64,000 bases of DNA from [Mycobacterium] stephanolepidis (GCF_002356335.1 NZ_AP018165.1:4340001-4404000), one strand, 5' to 3'; positions 32,788-42,106 are shown, counted from the stretch's first letter. The notes: generated from the letters alone by a model not told the origin. Program-made: numbers and translations.

Positions 32788-33404
32788 GCCAACGGACTCA
32801 GCAGTCGCATGCACATATCGGTGGCCCTGGCCCCCAGTTCTGCTGCACTGCACCTATTTTCATCGGCAAGCCAGTCCTCCATGAGGAGGGTCACACCGCC
32901 GACACCGAACACCGCCGCCTCCAGCAGCGCTGGCTCTGGCTGGGATACCTCGGGCGCGATGGTCAGGACTATCCCCCGCGCGACACGATTCTGAAGGCTT
33001 CGGCGCTTGGCGGCCAGCCCGGGAAATCCGGCGAGATCGGAAGTGAGGATCCGCAGCACTGCCGGGTCTGCGATGGAGTGCTCGAGGTAGGCCGTAAGCC
33101 CGGCCGTCAGCTGTGCGTGCGGCTGGTCGCCGGCCACTCGACCCGCCGCTGTCATGGCCGCGAACAGTTCGGTGAACACGTCGTCCACGATCTGCAGAAC
33201 CAGATCGCCGATCACGGAGAACTGCTCGTAGAAATACCGATCGGTCAGCCTTGTCCGCGCACAGACACCCCGCACGGTGACCGCGGGCAGCCCACTGTCG
33301 GCCCATAGCTCGCGACCCGCCCGCAGCAGCGCCACGCGCCGTTCATCTTGGCGCTGCTCTCGCGTCTTACCACCGTATGTGCGGTGAGTCTGACCGTTCG
33401 TCAC
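32784..33404 (-). CDS. TetR-family transcriptional regulator
   Basis: Regulator of 206 residues. The N-terminal helix-turn-helix reads TVRGVCARTRLTDRYFYEQF near residue 42, the recognition helix being typical of TetR proteins. The ligand domain is helical with a HSIADPAVLRIL centre. It is divergent from the carotenoid oxygenase gene with 97 bp between starts, so it likely represses that gene, itself, or both; the ligand may be an apocarotenoid or lipid, which is a guess. Confidence 0.9.
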   Translation of the reverse strand: MTNGQTHRTYGGKTREQRQDERRVALLRAGRELWADSGLPAVTVRGVCARTRLTDRYFYEQFSVIGDLVLQIVDDVFTELFAAMTAAGRVAGDQPHAQLTAGLTAYLEHSIADPAVLRILTSDLAGFPGLAAKRRSLQNRVARGIVLTIAPEVSQPEPALLEAAVFGVGGVTLLMEDWLADENRCSAAELGARATDMCMRLLSPLA

Positions 33405-33422
33405 GCTGAAACGCCCTTCGTC

Positions 33423-33450
33423 TTGACATAGGCAACCTACTCGCTAATGT
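33423..33450 (+). promoter_or_regulatory. Candidate sigma-70-type promoter for the carotenoid oxygenase
   Basis: TTGACA at 33423-33428 is followed after 16 bp by TAATGT at 33445-33450, about 50 bp before the start codon. Both hexamers sit between the TetR gene and the oxygenase, so a repressor bound here could block transcription. The -10 matches TAnnnT only. Confidence 0.5.
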
Positions 33451-33501
33451 TGAGGACACACGTCATCAGAAACTGTCCGACAACGCGGTCTAGGAGATTT
33501 C

Positions 33502-35004
33502 ATGACACTCGCGCCCGAGCATTCTGCCCCCGACACGGACTTCGAAGAGCTCATTTCCCGTCCCTTCGAGTCTCAACTGCACGAACACGACTACCAGGTC
33601 ACCGATATCGACGGCACCTTGCCGCCAGCGCTGACCGGCACGCTGTTCCGCATCGGTCCCGGCAAGTTCGAGGTGGGCACCACCGTGCTGCGAACGATGT
33701 TCGACGCCGACGGCATGGTGTCCCGCTTCATCCTGGACGGTTCCTCGGTCCGCTTCACCAACCGATATGTGCGCACCCAACAGTTCCGGGACGGATTTCA
33801 GGGCCCGATGCGCAGACCCGGGATCACTACCCAGGTGCCGGGGAAACTACTGGCCAACCTCCAATTGCCGGCCAACACCGCGAACACCAATATCGTGTCA
33901 CTGGCCGGGGAAATGCTGGCACTCTGGGAGGGCGGGCCACCACATCGGCTGGACCCCGACACCCTGGAGACGCTGGGCACCAACGACTTCAAGGGCAAGC
34001 TCGGATATGTCGGCGCCTTCTCGGCACACCCGAAATGGGACCCCGTCACCGGCGAGATGTTCAACTTCGGTCTGGATGTCTTTCCCACGCCACGACTGCG
34101 CTGCTACCGGGTGAGCCCCAGCGGTCAACTCTCGCAGATCAATTCGGTGACCCTGTGGGATATGGGCTGGAACCACGATTTCGCACTGACCGAGAAGTAT
34201 CTGGTCTTCGTGCTCGACCCGATCCGCCCCAACATCGGCCAGCTCCTGCGCGGCAAGCGTTTCGACGAAAGTCTCGAGTACCAGCTGACCAATGGCAGCA
34301 CCAAGTTCATCCTGGTGCCCCGCGACGGATCCAAACCCATCGTCATCGAACACGCGCCGCAGACCCACATCCATGTCACCAACGCTTTCCAGGACGGCGC
34401 AGATGCGGTAGTCGAGTTCGTCAGATATGAGAGCCTCGAGTTTCTGCGGCGATCACTGCATGCCGCGATGGGGCCGAAGAACCACCCAAATCCTCACAAT
34501 CATCTGGTGGTCCGCGAATGGCCGGACAGCCACCTGGTCAGATTCCGCATCTCGCCCAGCGGCAAGATTACCGAGGAAGTGGTATCACAGTCCGCGAAAA
34601 TTGAATTCCCGCAATATGACTGGCGGCAGTCCACCCGCAATCATCAGATCACCTACACCGCAGGCACGCTGGAACACCAAGGCCACTACAACGGCATCTT
34701 CAAGTTCGACCATCGCACCGGCACCATGACACACTGCGATTTCGGGAAGGCCTCGGTCTGCGAACCCCTCTTTGTGCCACGCGATAAGGACTCGGCACAA
34801 GATGACGGCTGGCTACTCACGGTCAACCATGACCTGGTCGAAAACCGTTCGCAACTGGTCATTCTCGATGCGCGTGACGTCGAACAGGGCCCACTGGCGG
34901 TGGCCCACCTGACGCACCACCTACCGATAGGGTTCCACGGCACGTTCACCCGGCGGGTGGCCAACCCGTTTGCACCGCTACCGCATCCGACGCTAGTGGC
35001 CTAA
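33502..35004 (+). CDS. Carotenoid cleavage oxygenase
   Basis: Non-heme iron oxygenase of the RPE65/CCO family (500 aa) that cleaves carotenoid or stilbene-like double bonds. The four iron-binding histidines are seen in SAHPKWD (around residue 175), WNHDFAL (around 225), THIHVTNAF (around 290) and GFHGTF near the C terminus, with the seven-bladed propeller fold between. Relatives are Rv0654-type. An AGGAG ribosome site precedes the ATG by about 4 nt. Convergent with the MmpL gene, leaving 14 bp. Confidence 0.93.
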   Translation: MTLAPEHSAPDTDFEELISRPFESQLHEHDYQVTDIDGTLPPALTGTLFRIGPGKFEVGTTVLRTMFDADGMVSRFILDGSSVRFTNRYVRTQQFRDGFQGPMRRPGITTQVPGKLLANLQLPANTANTNIVSLAGEMLALWEGGPPHRLDPDTLETLGTNDFKGKLGYVGAFSAHPKWDPVTGEMFNFGLDVFPTPRLRCYRVSPSGQLSQINSVTLWDMGWNHDFALTEKYLVFVLDPIRPNIGQLLRGKRFDESLEYQLTNGSTKFILVPRDGSKPIVIEHAPQTHIHVTNAFQDGADAVVEFVRYESLEFLRRSLHAAMGPKNHPNPHNHLVVREWPDSHLVRFRISPSGKITEEVVSQSAKIEFPQYDWRQSTRNHQITYTAGTLEHQGHYNGIFKFDHRTGTMTHCDFGKASVCEPLFVPRDKDSAQDDGWLLTVNHDLVENRSQLVILDARDVEQGPLAVAHLTHHLPIGFHGTFTRRVANPFAPLPHPTLVA

Positions 35005-35018
35005 CGGGCCGATCCCTG

Positions 35019-38012
35019 TCACGCCTTGGAGGGCCACCAGCTCAGCTTGCCGAAGGCCTGAGCCAAGGTCGGCACCATCAGCGTCCTGACGATGAAGGTG
35101 TCCAGCAAGATCCCTACGCCGATGATGAATCCCATCTGCACCATCTGATTGACCGAGCCAACCATCATCCCCAGCAGACTGGCGGCGAACACCAGGCCGG
35201 CCGAGGTGATCACCGATCCGGTCTGACGCACGGTCCGGATGATGCCAAGCCGCATGCCCCGGGCACTCTCCTCCCTCAGGCGCGAGATGAACAACATGTT
35301 GTAGTCGGCGCCGACGGCCACAATCAACACGAACGTCATGGCCGGGACCGCCCAATCCAGCTGTTGCCCAAGAAGAACCTGGAACACCAGCACGCCGATG
35401 CCCAGTGAGGCGATATAGGTGAGCAGCACCGTGCCCAACAGGTACAACGGTGCCACCACCGCCCGCAGCAACAGGCACATCACCACGAAGATGATGAGGA
35501 GAGTGACAACGATGATCTCGCGAAGATCGCTGTCGTAGGCCTTCTTCAGATCGGCGTTGATGGCGGGAAAACCGCCCACCGACACCGTGGCACCGGCCAG
35601 GGCGGTGTTGGGAGTCGCCTCACTGCCGACGCGCTCCATATCGCGACTCAGCTGCATCGCCTCGGGCCCATAGGGATTGAGCGGTGACTGAACCAGATAC
35701 ATGGCAGTACGCCCGCCGTCCTGCAGAAATGCCGAGCTCAACTCCTTGAATCCAGGATTCTGCAACATCGTCCCCGGCACGGAGAACCCTGATGCGGCAG
35801 GCGAATTGGAGTCTTTGCCAATCGTCTGCAGGGTTACGGCCGCCTCGCCCATGGACCGTACGGTGTCCTCAAGTTGGGTGTTCAGGTCGCGGATCCGCAC
35901 GCCCATCGTCTTGACGGAGTTCATGTCGACACCCAGCCCCTGGAGCTGCTGAAAGTAGCCGGAGATGCGTTCAAACTTGCGTTCCATCTCGGGCAATTTC
36001 GCGAGCAATCCGCGAATCTGCTTGAACTGATTGTTCATATCACCCAGCAGCTGAGTGATCGTCTTGCCGCCGGTGACCGCCCGCACCGACTCGCGCAGGT
36101 TTTCCGCCGAGGCCAGTGGCCCCTTGTCGCGTAGCTCAACGAGCTGATCACGCAGCTTCACACAATCGGGTTGCACTGGGCAGAAAGGGGATTCGGCCAG
36201 CGTCTGGGTCAACGACGCCCCGGCATCGAGCGCCGAAAAGGTCGCCTCGACCGAGGGACCCATCGTGGCCAGCTGATCCACCATCCCCGCCACCGTGCCC
36301 ATCTGCGATATCAGCGAATGATACCGATCAAGCTGCCCTTCAACCTCTTTGGCCATCGACAACATCTGCGGCATCATCTGCTGCATCCGTACCAGGTCCC
36401 CGTCGCCCAGCTCATTGGTCATGGCCGACATGACATCGGCGAGCTTGGACATCCGCTCGAGCTGCGGCCGCAGGTCGGCGTTGACCTGTCCGCCCGTCTT
36501 GTCGATCTGCGTTCCCATGTATCCGATCTGCCATGCCAATGTGGCCTGAGTGAGCTTGTTGCCGTCGGGGCGGGTGATGCCGACGACCTTCCCGACGCCT
36601 GGGAGTTGGGAGATGCGTTCGGCCATCTGGTCAAGATCGGCCAGCGCACGCGGATTGCGCAGATCCGACGGCGCCTGTACCAGAAGATATTGTGGCATAA
36701 CCGAATTGGCGGGAAAGTGGGCATTGAGGATGCGCATACCCTGGTTCGATTGAGCCGAATCCGGCAGCACCCGCGACATGTCGAAACTCGGTCGCATGAA
36801 GGGGACGAAGGATGCGGCCGCCAAGAGGATCACGATTGCCGCGCCGAAGACCGGCCAGGGGTGCCGCACGATGTTCACCCCCATGCGGTGCCAATACACG
36901 CCGGCCCGATCGGGCCCCGGCAGCCCCAACCCGCGCTTGGCGGCCAGGCTCAGCGTCGCCGGTAGCAGCGTGGTGACCACGAAGAACGCGACGATCACCC
37001 CCATGGACACCGCCGGACCGGCCGCCGCGAGAAAGGCCAGCTTGGCGGTCAACTGCGCGATGTTGGCGATCGCCACTGTCGCCGCCGTCGCCAGGATAAC
37101 CCTGGTCATCGAGCCACAGGCATGCGCCAGAGCATCCGGCGGCGCCTCCCCCGCGCGAATTCGCTCGTGGTACCGACTCACCAGGAACACCGTGTAATTG
37201 ACGCTCGCCCCCATCAGCACGGCCATCATCAACCCGGCAGACACCGAGGACACCGGGACCAGGCTCCGATCGGCAAGTCCGGCGATAACCCCGCGCGCGA
37301 TGAGCAGACTCATCCCCATCACCAGCAGCGGCAGCATCGCGGTGAACCACGACCGGAAGACCAACAACAAGATGAGGCCGATGACGACCACCGTCACCGC
37401 CCCGATCTTGGGCAGGTCGCCGAGCGCGGCGTTGCCCATATCGGTGATGGTGCCCGCCGCACCGGTGATGTTCGCCGTGGTGGCCGATCCGGCGAAGGTC
37501 TGCTTCACCAAATCATCAACAGAGCGATATGCCCTCTGCGCCAACGGGGTACCAAGGTCCCCGGCCAATCCCGCCATCGCGTACCACGTGGTGCCGTCCT
37601 CGCTGAGAACCTGCTTGCGCGCCACCGGGTTACTGCGCATCCGCGGATCGCCCAGCTGATCCTGCACAAAGGTGACGTACTCCTTGTTCGCGCCCAGTCG
37701 ATCGATCAGCGCCGAGTACCGAGCCTGCGACTCGGCGTCAAATCCCTTGTCGCTGTGCATGACGATGATGACGGCGTTATCGATTCCGGGACGGCCGAAC
37801 GCCTTTCCCATCTCCTTCATCGATGCCAACGCCGGGCTCACTTCGCCCGTCGGCAGTGGACTGACCGAGTGTTCGTTGGCGACCCGCTCCAGCTGCGGCC
37901 AGGCGGCATTGACCAGAACAGCGACCGCTATCCACGCCAGTATCACCAGCTTTGCGTGCTTGGCCACGAAACGCCCGGCCCGCTCGAACGCCGGACTGTA
38001 TTGGTGCGACAT
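35019..38012 (-). CDS. MmpL/RND-family lipid transporter
   Basis: Large inner-membrane RND transporter (997 aa) of the MmpL type, with two copies of the one-plus-five TM layout and two periplasmic loops, the second long and helical (about residues 440-780). TM4 and TM10 carry the proton-relay motifs. The second is intact (GADYNMLFISR, Asp903-Tyr904), while the first reads SVNYTVFLVSR with Asn272 where MmpL proteins normally have Asp. A GAGGAG site lies ahead of the ATG. The small lipoprotein gene 11 bp upstream is its probable partner. Likely exports an envelope lipid or glycolipid; the cargo is unknown. Confidence 0.92.
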   Translation of the reverse strand: MSHQYSPAFERAGRFVAKHAKLVILAWIAVAVLVNAAWPQLERVANEHSVSPLPTGEVSPALASMKEMGKAFGRPGIDNAVIIVMHSDKGFDAESQARYSALIDRLGANKEYVTFVQDQLGDPRMRSNPVARKQVLSEDGTTWYAMAGLAGDLGTPLAQRAYRSVDDLVKQTFAGSATTANITGAAGTITDMGNAALGDLPKIGAVTVVVIGLILLLVFRSWFTAMLPLLVMGMSLLIARGVIAGLADRSLVPVSSVSAGLMMAVLMGASVNYTVFLVSRYHERIRAGEAPPDALAHACGSMTRVILATAATVAIANIAQLTAKLAFLAAAGPAVSMGVIVAFFVVTTLLPATLSLAAKRGLGLPGPDRAGVYWHRMGVNIVRHPWPVFGAAIVILLAAASFVPFMRPSFDMSRVLPDSAQSNQGMRILNAHFPANSVMPQYLLVQAPSDLRNPRALADLDQMAERISQLPGVGKVVGITRPDGNKLTQATLAWQIGYMGTQIDKTGGQVNADLRPQLERMSKLADVMSAMTNELGDGDLVRMQQMMPQMLSMAKEVEGQLDRYHSLISQMGTVAGMVDQLATMGPSVEATFSALDAGASLTQTLAESPFCPVQPDCVKLRDQLVELRDKGPLASAENLRESVRAVTGGKTITQLLGDMNNQFKQIRGLLAKLPEMERKFERISGYFQQLQGLGVDMNSVKTMGVRIRDLNTQLEDTVRSMGEAAVTLQTIGKDSNSPAASGFSVPGTMLQNPGFKELSSAFLQDGGRTAMYLVQSPLNPYGPEAMQLSRDMERVGSEATPNTALAGATVSVGGFPAINADLKKAYDSDLREIIVVTLLIIFVVMCLLLRAVVAPLYLLGTVLLTYIASLGIGVLVFQVLLGQQLDWAVPAMTFVLIVAVGADYNMLFISRLREESARGMRLGIIRTVRQTGSVITSAGLVFAASLLGMMVGSVNQMVQMGFIIGVGILLDTFIVRTLMVPTLAQAFGKLSWWPSKA

Positions 38013-38022
38013 CCTGGGCTCC

Positions 38023-38496
38023 TCAGATCAACGGCGGAAAGGTGACACTGGGCATGCCCGGCACGCCGGTCATCGGCATGACGGTGTAGCGCAGGGTGAA
38101 GGTTCCACCGAGGTCGTCGCCGACCACCAGCACGGTGTATCGGCTGTTGAGGTAGGCGTCCTGGCCCACCACGGTTTGATGCTCGAATCCCGCATCGGTC
38201 AGGAGCTTGCCCGCCGCGGCGACCGCTGAGGCGTCTACGCCGCTGACCGCCAAGGTCCGAGAACTGCCCTCGGCATCCTGGCGATATGTGCCTTTGATGA
38301 CCGGGATATCACGCGGAAAGTCTGAGGGCAGAACGTTTACACCGGGCGGGGGCGGTGGAATGGGCGTGACCGGCGGATATGTGGTGCGCTCTACGGCGCC
38401 ACCCACGAAATCGGACATCGAGCAAGCGCTCAGGGCCTGCGACATCATCACGGCGGCAAACACCAATACCGCGAAATGAACGCTTCGTTGCGTCAT
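38023..38496 (-). CDS. Small lipoprotein upstream of mmpL (probable partner)
   Basis: Lipoprotein of 157 residues with signal MTQRSVHFAVLVFAAVMM and lipobox ALSAC (lipid Cys25), then a Pro-rich stretch (VTPIPPPPPGVNVLP) and a beta-rich domain. It takes the place of an MmpS accessory gene in the operon but lacks the MmpS transmembrane anchor and its conserved core motif, so I do not call it MmpS. It is probably tethered outside the membrane and helps the transporter in cargo transfer. Confidence 0.75.
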   Translation of the reverse strand: MTQRSVHFAVLVFAAVMMSQALSACSMSDFVGGAVERTTYPPVTPIPPPPPGVNVLPSDFPRDIPVIKGTYRQDAEGSSRTLAVSGVDASAVAAAGKLLTDAGFEHQTVVGQDAYLNSRYTVLVVGDDLGGTFTLRYTVMPMTGVPGMPSVTFPPLI

Positions 38497-38522
38497 GACG
38501 GGATACTACAAAGGCTTCGCCC

Positions 38523-38546
38523 TTAGTGCTAGCCCCTGCTAACTAA
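38523..38546. promoter_or_regulatory. Imperfect palindrome upstream of the lipoprotein-mmpL operon
   Basis: TTAGTGCTAGC followed by CCCT and GCTAACTAA forms an imperfect inverted repeat (a 2-bp insertion on one arm), 27-50 bp upstream of the lipoprotein start. A second GCTAGCCC lies 20 bp away at 38548-38555. The placement fits an operator. It is also in the 38497-38558 gap near the metZ stop, so a transcription-end role cannot be excluded. Confidence 0.35.
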
Positions 38547-38558
38547 AGCTAGCCCGAA

Positions 38559-39791
38559 TTAGCCGAGTGCCCGTTCCAGATCAGCGATGAGGTCCTCGGT
38601 GGACTCCAGCCCGACCGACAAACGCACCACGCCGTCGGAGAGCCCGATCGCCGCACGCCCGTCCGGACCCATGGCGCGGTGGGTGGTGGTGGCGGGATGG
38701 GTGATGAGCGACTTGGAGTCACCCAGGTTGTTCGAGATGTCGATGAGCGAGGTCCCGTCGAGCACCTCGAAGGCACGCTGCTTGCCCGCGTCGCCATCAG
38801 CGTCGAGCTCGAAGGTGACGACTGTCCCTCCGCCGCGCATCTGCCGCTTGGCCAGCTCGTACTGAGGATGGCTCGACAGGAACGGGTACCGCACCCAGCG
38901 CACCGCGGGATGCTGTTCCAGGAACTGCGCGATCTTGGAGGCGGATTCGTTGGCGTGCCGCACCCGAAGATCGAGTGTTTCAAGGCCTTTCACTAGCGTC
39001 CAGGCATTGAAGGGGCTCAGCGCGGGCCCGGTGTGCCGCATCAGCGTCTTGACGGGACCCTCGATGTATTCGGTCTCGCCCAAGATGGCGCCGCCGAGCA
39101 CTCGGCCCTGCCCGTCGATGTGCTTGGTGCCGGAATAGACCACCACATCGGCACCCAGCGGAATACCCTGTTGCAAGAGCGGGGTGGCAAAGACGTTGTC
39201 CAGCACCACCTTTGCGCCCGCAGCATGCGCCAGCCGGCACACCGCCTCGATGTCGACCAGTGATTGCATCGGGTTGGAAGGGGTTTCGAAGAAGACAGCC
39301 TGCGTGGGTACGGACAGCGCCTCCTCCCACTGGGAGAGGTCCTCACCGTCGACGAACACGGTCTCCACACCCCAGCGCGGCAGGATCTCGTTGCAGACCA
39401 CGAAACAGGACCCGAACAGGCTCCGGGCAGCGACCAGCCTGTCACCGGCACCGAGCAACGCGCCCAGTGCGGTGAAAACGGCCGACATGCCCGTTGCCGT
39501 CGCGAATGCCGCCTCGGCACCCTCGATGAGCCGCAGCCGCTCCTCGAACATGGAGATCGTCGGGTTGCCGTATCGGGAGTACACGTACCGGTCGACCTCG
39601 CCGGTGAAGGCGCGTTCGGCGGCGGCCGCACTCTCGTAGACGTACCCGGAAGTCAGGTACATCGCCTCGGCGGTCTCCTCGAACTCGGAGCGCAGCAGCC
39701 CACCGCGCACGCCGATGGTCGCCTGGCTCACGCCGTCGGGCAGCGCCTTGGGTATGCGGACCGAGGGAACGCCGTCAGGAGTCTGGTTCAT
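38559..39791 (-). CDS. metZ: O-succinylhomoserine sulfhydrylase MetZ
   Basis: PLP enzyme (410 aa) making homocysteine from O-succinyl- or O-acetylhomoserine and sulfide; methionine synthesis. The Cys/Met-metabolism fold shows TSGYVYESAAAAERAF and YSRYGNPTISMFEERL near the N terminus, the SSGTKHIDGQGRVLGG-type motif with the PLP lysine (VVYSGTKHIDGQGRVLGG), and LVKGLETLDLRVRHAN. Start is ATG 39791 overlapping the rhodanese stop (ATGA). Gene order rhodanese-metZ is the same as Rv0390-Rv0391. Confidence 0.94.
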   Translation of the reverse strand: MNQTPDGVPSVRIPKALPDGVSQATIGVRGGLLRSEFEETAEAMYLTSGYVYESAAAAERAFTGEVDRYVYSRYGNPTISMFEERLRLIEGAEAAFATATGMSAVFTALGALLGAGDRLVAARSLFGSCFVVCNEILPRWGVETVFVDGEDLSQWEEALSVPTQAVFFETPSNPMQSLVDIEAVCRLAHAAGAKVVLDNVFATPLLQQGIPLGADVVVYSGTKHIDGQGRVLGGAILGETEYIEGPVKTLMRHTGPALSPFNAWTLVKGLETLDLRVRHANESASKIAQFLEQHPAVRWVRYPFLSSHPQYELAKRQMRGGGTVVTFELDADGDAGKQRAFEVLDGTSLIDISNNLGDSKSLITHPATTTHRAMGPDGRAAIGLSDGVVRLSVGLESTEDLIADLERALG

Positions 39792-40252
39792 GACTGCCGC
39801 CACGGCAGACCGATGGCACGCCACCCGACGCCGCCACGGTGCCGGTTCTCATCAAGGTTGCCCTCGAACCCGTCAAGCACGTTGTAGGACGGGGAGATTC
39901 CCGCCTCGGTGGCCAACTCCGCCGAGCCGATGGACCGGTTACCAGAACGGCACAGGAAGATCACCGGGCGGTCATCGCCCTCGGAGGGCCCGGTCACACC
40001 GGCAGCCGCCAGCTCCTCCAGGAACTGCTCATTGCGTTCGCCGTTAGAGCGCACCCACTCGATGTACACGACATCGCGACCGAGCTCGGTGAGGTCGGGA
40101 ATCCCGACCCACTTCCACTCCGCCGACGTGCGCACATCGACAAGAACGGCCTCTGGGTTTTCCTTCAGCAGCGCCCACGCCGCCTCAGGGGTGATATCTC
40201 CTGCGTAGCCCACGAAGAGCCAGTCTATTGGTACTGGCTGCACACCCTCCAC
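39788..40252 (-). CDS. Rhodanese-domain sulfurtransferase
   Basis: Single rhodanese domain (154 aa). The active-site loop is VIFLCRSGNRSIGSAELA with a persulfide-forming Cys, and AVLVDVRTSAEWKWVG is the usual CH2A-like start. Orthologue by position of Rv0390, next to metZ, suggesting delivery of sulfane sulfur to methionine/cysteine chemistry. Start uncertain: GTG 40252 (MEGVQPVPIDWLF) overlaps the preceding gene by 28 bp; GTG 40243 is an alternative. Confidence 0.9.
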   Translation of the reverse strand: MEGVQPVPIDWLFVGYAGDITPEAAWALLKENPEAVLVDVRTSAEWKWVGIPDLTELGRDVVYIEWVRSNGERNEQFLEELAAAGVTGPSEGDDRPVIFLCRSGNRSIGSAELATEAGISPSYNVLDGFEGNLDENRHRGGVGWRAIGLPWRQS

Positions 40253-40674
40253 GAGCCGTCTTCCTTGACGAAGGAGACGTCCGCGGTGAGCTTGGTGTCC
40301 TCGGTTTTCATGTAGTGATAGGTCACCGTGGCGGTGGCGGTGTCCCCGGTGATCTTGACGTCCTTGACGTCGTCCACATACCGGTTTCCACGCGCCGCCT
40401 CGGATTTGTCCTGCGCGGCAATCACATTCTGTTCCGGGCTGACGATGGCTCGGCAGCTGCCGGCCACATAGTCGGCATAGGCACGTCGCTGCAGCGCGTC
40501 GTTCTGCGCGATGACGGACTGCCCTACCCTGCCCTCTTCGGTGAGACCGTCACCCGACCGGAAGAACGTCGATACCGCAATACCGATCACCACGATTCCA
40601 AAGATCACCGCCCCGGCGATGAACGGGCAGATACTCCCGCGATCCTCGGATTCCACCTGCTCCTCGGGTGTCAC
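40225..40674 (-). CDS. Single-pass membrane protein with DUF4878/Rv0361-like extracytoplasmic domain
   Basis: Protein of 149 residues. One transmembrane segment (ICPFIAGAVIFGIVVIGIAV) follows a short acidic N terminus, and the exposed part has a cystatin/NTF2-like pattern: YADYVAGSCRAIVSPEQ, VKITGDTATATVTYHY and a closing DGSWRVCSQYQ with two Cys. This closely matches the layout of the Rv0361-like protein at 49219-49998 in the same window. Between purT and rhodanese genes with GTGA overlap to purT. Function unknown. Confidence 0.75.
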   Translation of the reverse strand: MTPEEQVESEDRGSICPFIAGAVIFGIVVIGIAVSTFFRSGDGLTEEGRVGQSVIAQNDALQRRAYADYVAGSCRAIVSPEQNVIAAQDKSEAARGNRYVDDVKDVKITGDTATATVTYHYMKTEDTKLTADVSFVKEDGSWRVCSQYQ

Positions 40675-42032
40675 CGCAGATGCCTGGCGACCTGATGCGC
40701 GCGGCTCATCGCCAGCGCCGTGTTGGGCGCGGTGGCCAATGCCAACCCGACACGGCGGCGCCGGTGGATCTCCGAATGCCCGAACACCCGAACATCGCTC
40801 TCAGGTATCTGCAACGCCTCATCGAGCTGCCGCGGCGACGGACCCTGACCGTCGCCGTAGACCAGCTCGGCGGCCGCCGTCGACACCAAAATGGTGTCGA
40901 TCGGGACCCCCAGCACCGCGCGCGCGTGCATATCGAACTCGGACAACCGCTGCGATCGCACCGTCACCAGCCCGGAGTCGTAGGGCCGCGCACTCACATC
41001 ACAGAAGTACACCTCGTCACCGCGGACGAACAGCTCGACACCGTAAACACCGTGCCCACCAAGGGCATTGACCGCGCGGGCGGCAATCGACCGCGCCAGC
41101 TCGAGCGCCGCCTGACTCAGCGGCTGCGGCTGCCACATCTGCATCGCGTCGGTGCCACTCTGGCGGTGTGCGATGGGCTCGCAGAAGTACAGTCTGGTCG
41201 CACCGCCGACCCCGGCCGTGCGCACCGTCAGCAGCGTGATCTCGTAGTCGATCTCCACCACGGTTTCCACCAGCACTCGCTGGATGTCGCCGATGTTCGC
41301 CGCGACGGCCTGATCCCATGCCGGTTCCGCGTCGCTCTCCCGCAACACCACCGATTCGCCCTGGCCGTAGGCGGCCGACACCGGGCGCACCACTACCGGG
41401 AAACCCGCGGTTTCGAGAACCTTGTGCAGTTCCTCGACCGAGTTCGCGAACCAGTAGGCGGGTGTGGGCAAGCCGAGTTCCTCGGCCGCCATCCGCCGCA
41501 TCGCCTCACGATCGCCGGCAAGGCGCACGGCCTTGGCAGTCGGAATGACCTGGGTGACCTTGCCGTCGGCGAGTTTCTCGAGCGCATCGACCGAGGCCGT
41601 CTCTACCAGCGGCACCACGAACCGGGGCCGTTCCTTCTCGACGAGCTCGAACAAGGTCTCCGACTCGCCGATCGATGCGAGCACCGAACGGTCCGCCGCA
41701 TCCTGGGCGGGCCCGGGCGTGCCGGCGTCCACCACAACCACCTCAGCGCCCAGGCGCTGAAAGGAGATGACCAGCTCCCTGGCGAGCTCACCCGAGCCCA
41801 GCAGCATCACCGTCGTGCGGTTCGGCGCGGCAGGTTCCGGTGTGTCCCCGGCGGGCGCCGCCGTCTCGACGGCGGGCTTCACAGCCGTGGTGGCTTTGGG
41901 CACCTTGGCGCCGTTGGTGGCACGGATGGCGTCCTCGGTCACCGGCGCCGTCTCGGCGGGCCCGGGCTCCACGGTGTCAGTTGACGCCGTCGACCCTTGC
42001 TCGCTGGGGGGCGAACCCTCCTGCGTCACCAC
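40671..42032 (-). CDS. purT: Formate-dependent GAR transformylase PurT
   Basis: ATP-grasp enzyme (453 aa from GTG 42032) that formylates GAR with formate and ATP; purine synthesis. The enzyme core begins near residue 75 with VMLLGSGELARELVISFQRLGAEVVVVD and contains PVVRPVSAAYGQGESVV, ITLLTVRTAG and SARPYDSGLVTVRSQ, the PurT signatures. The first 70 or so residues are a low-complexity Thr/Ala/Pro/Glu-rich segment that E. coli PurT lacks, so the start may be further in, but no better start codon is obvious. Stop overlaps the next gene by 4 bp. Confidence 0.9.
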   Translation of the reverse strand: MVTQEGSPPSEQGSTASTDTVEPGPAETAPVTEDAIRATNGAKVPKATTAVKPAVETAAPAGDTPEPAAPNRTTVMLLGSGELARELVISFQRLGAEVVVVDAGTPGPAQDAADRSVLASIGESETLFELVEKERPRFVVPLVETASVDALEKLADGKVTQVIPTAKAVRLAGDREAMRRMAAEELGLPTPAYWFANSVEELHKVLETAGFPVVVRPVSAAYGQGESVVLRESDAEPAWDQAVAANIGDIQRVLVETVVEIDYEITLLTVRTAGVGGATRLYFCEPIAHRQSGTDAMQMWQPQPLSQAALELARSIAARAVNALGGHGVYGVELFVRGDEVYFCDVSARPYDSGLVTVRSQRLSEFDMHARAVLGVPIDTILVSTAAAELVYGDGQGPSPRQLDEALQIPESDVRVFGHSEIHRRRRVGLALATAPNTALAMSRAHQVARHLR

Positions 42033-42106
42033 GATGTCTTTTACGCCTTCCGGTCGGTCTGTTGCCCTGTTGGACCGTGCCTAGCGTGCCAGATTGCCAC
42101 ACATCC

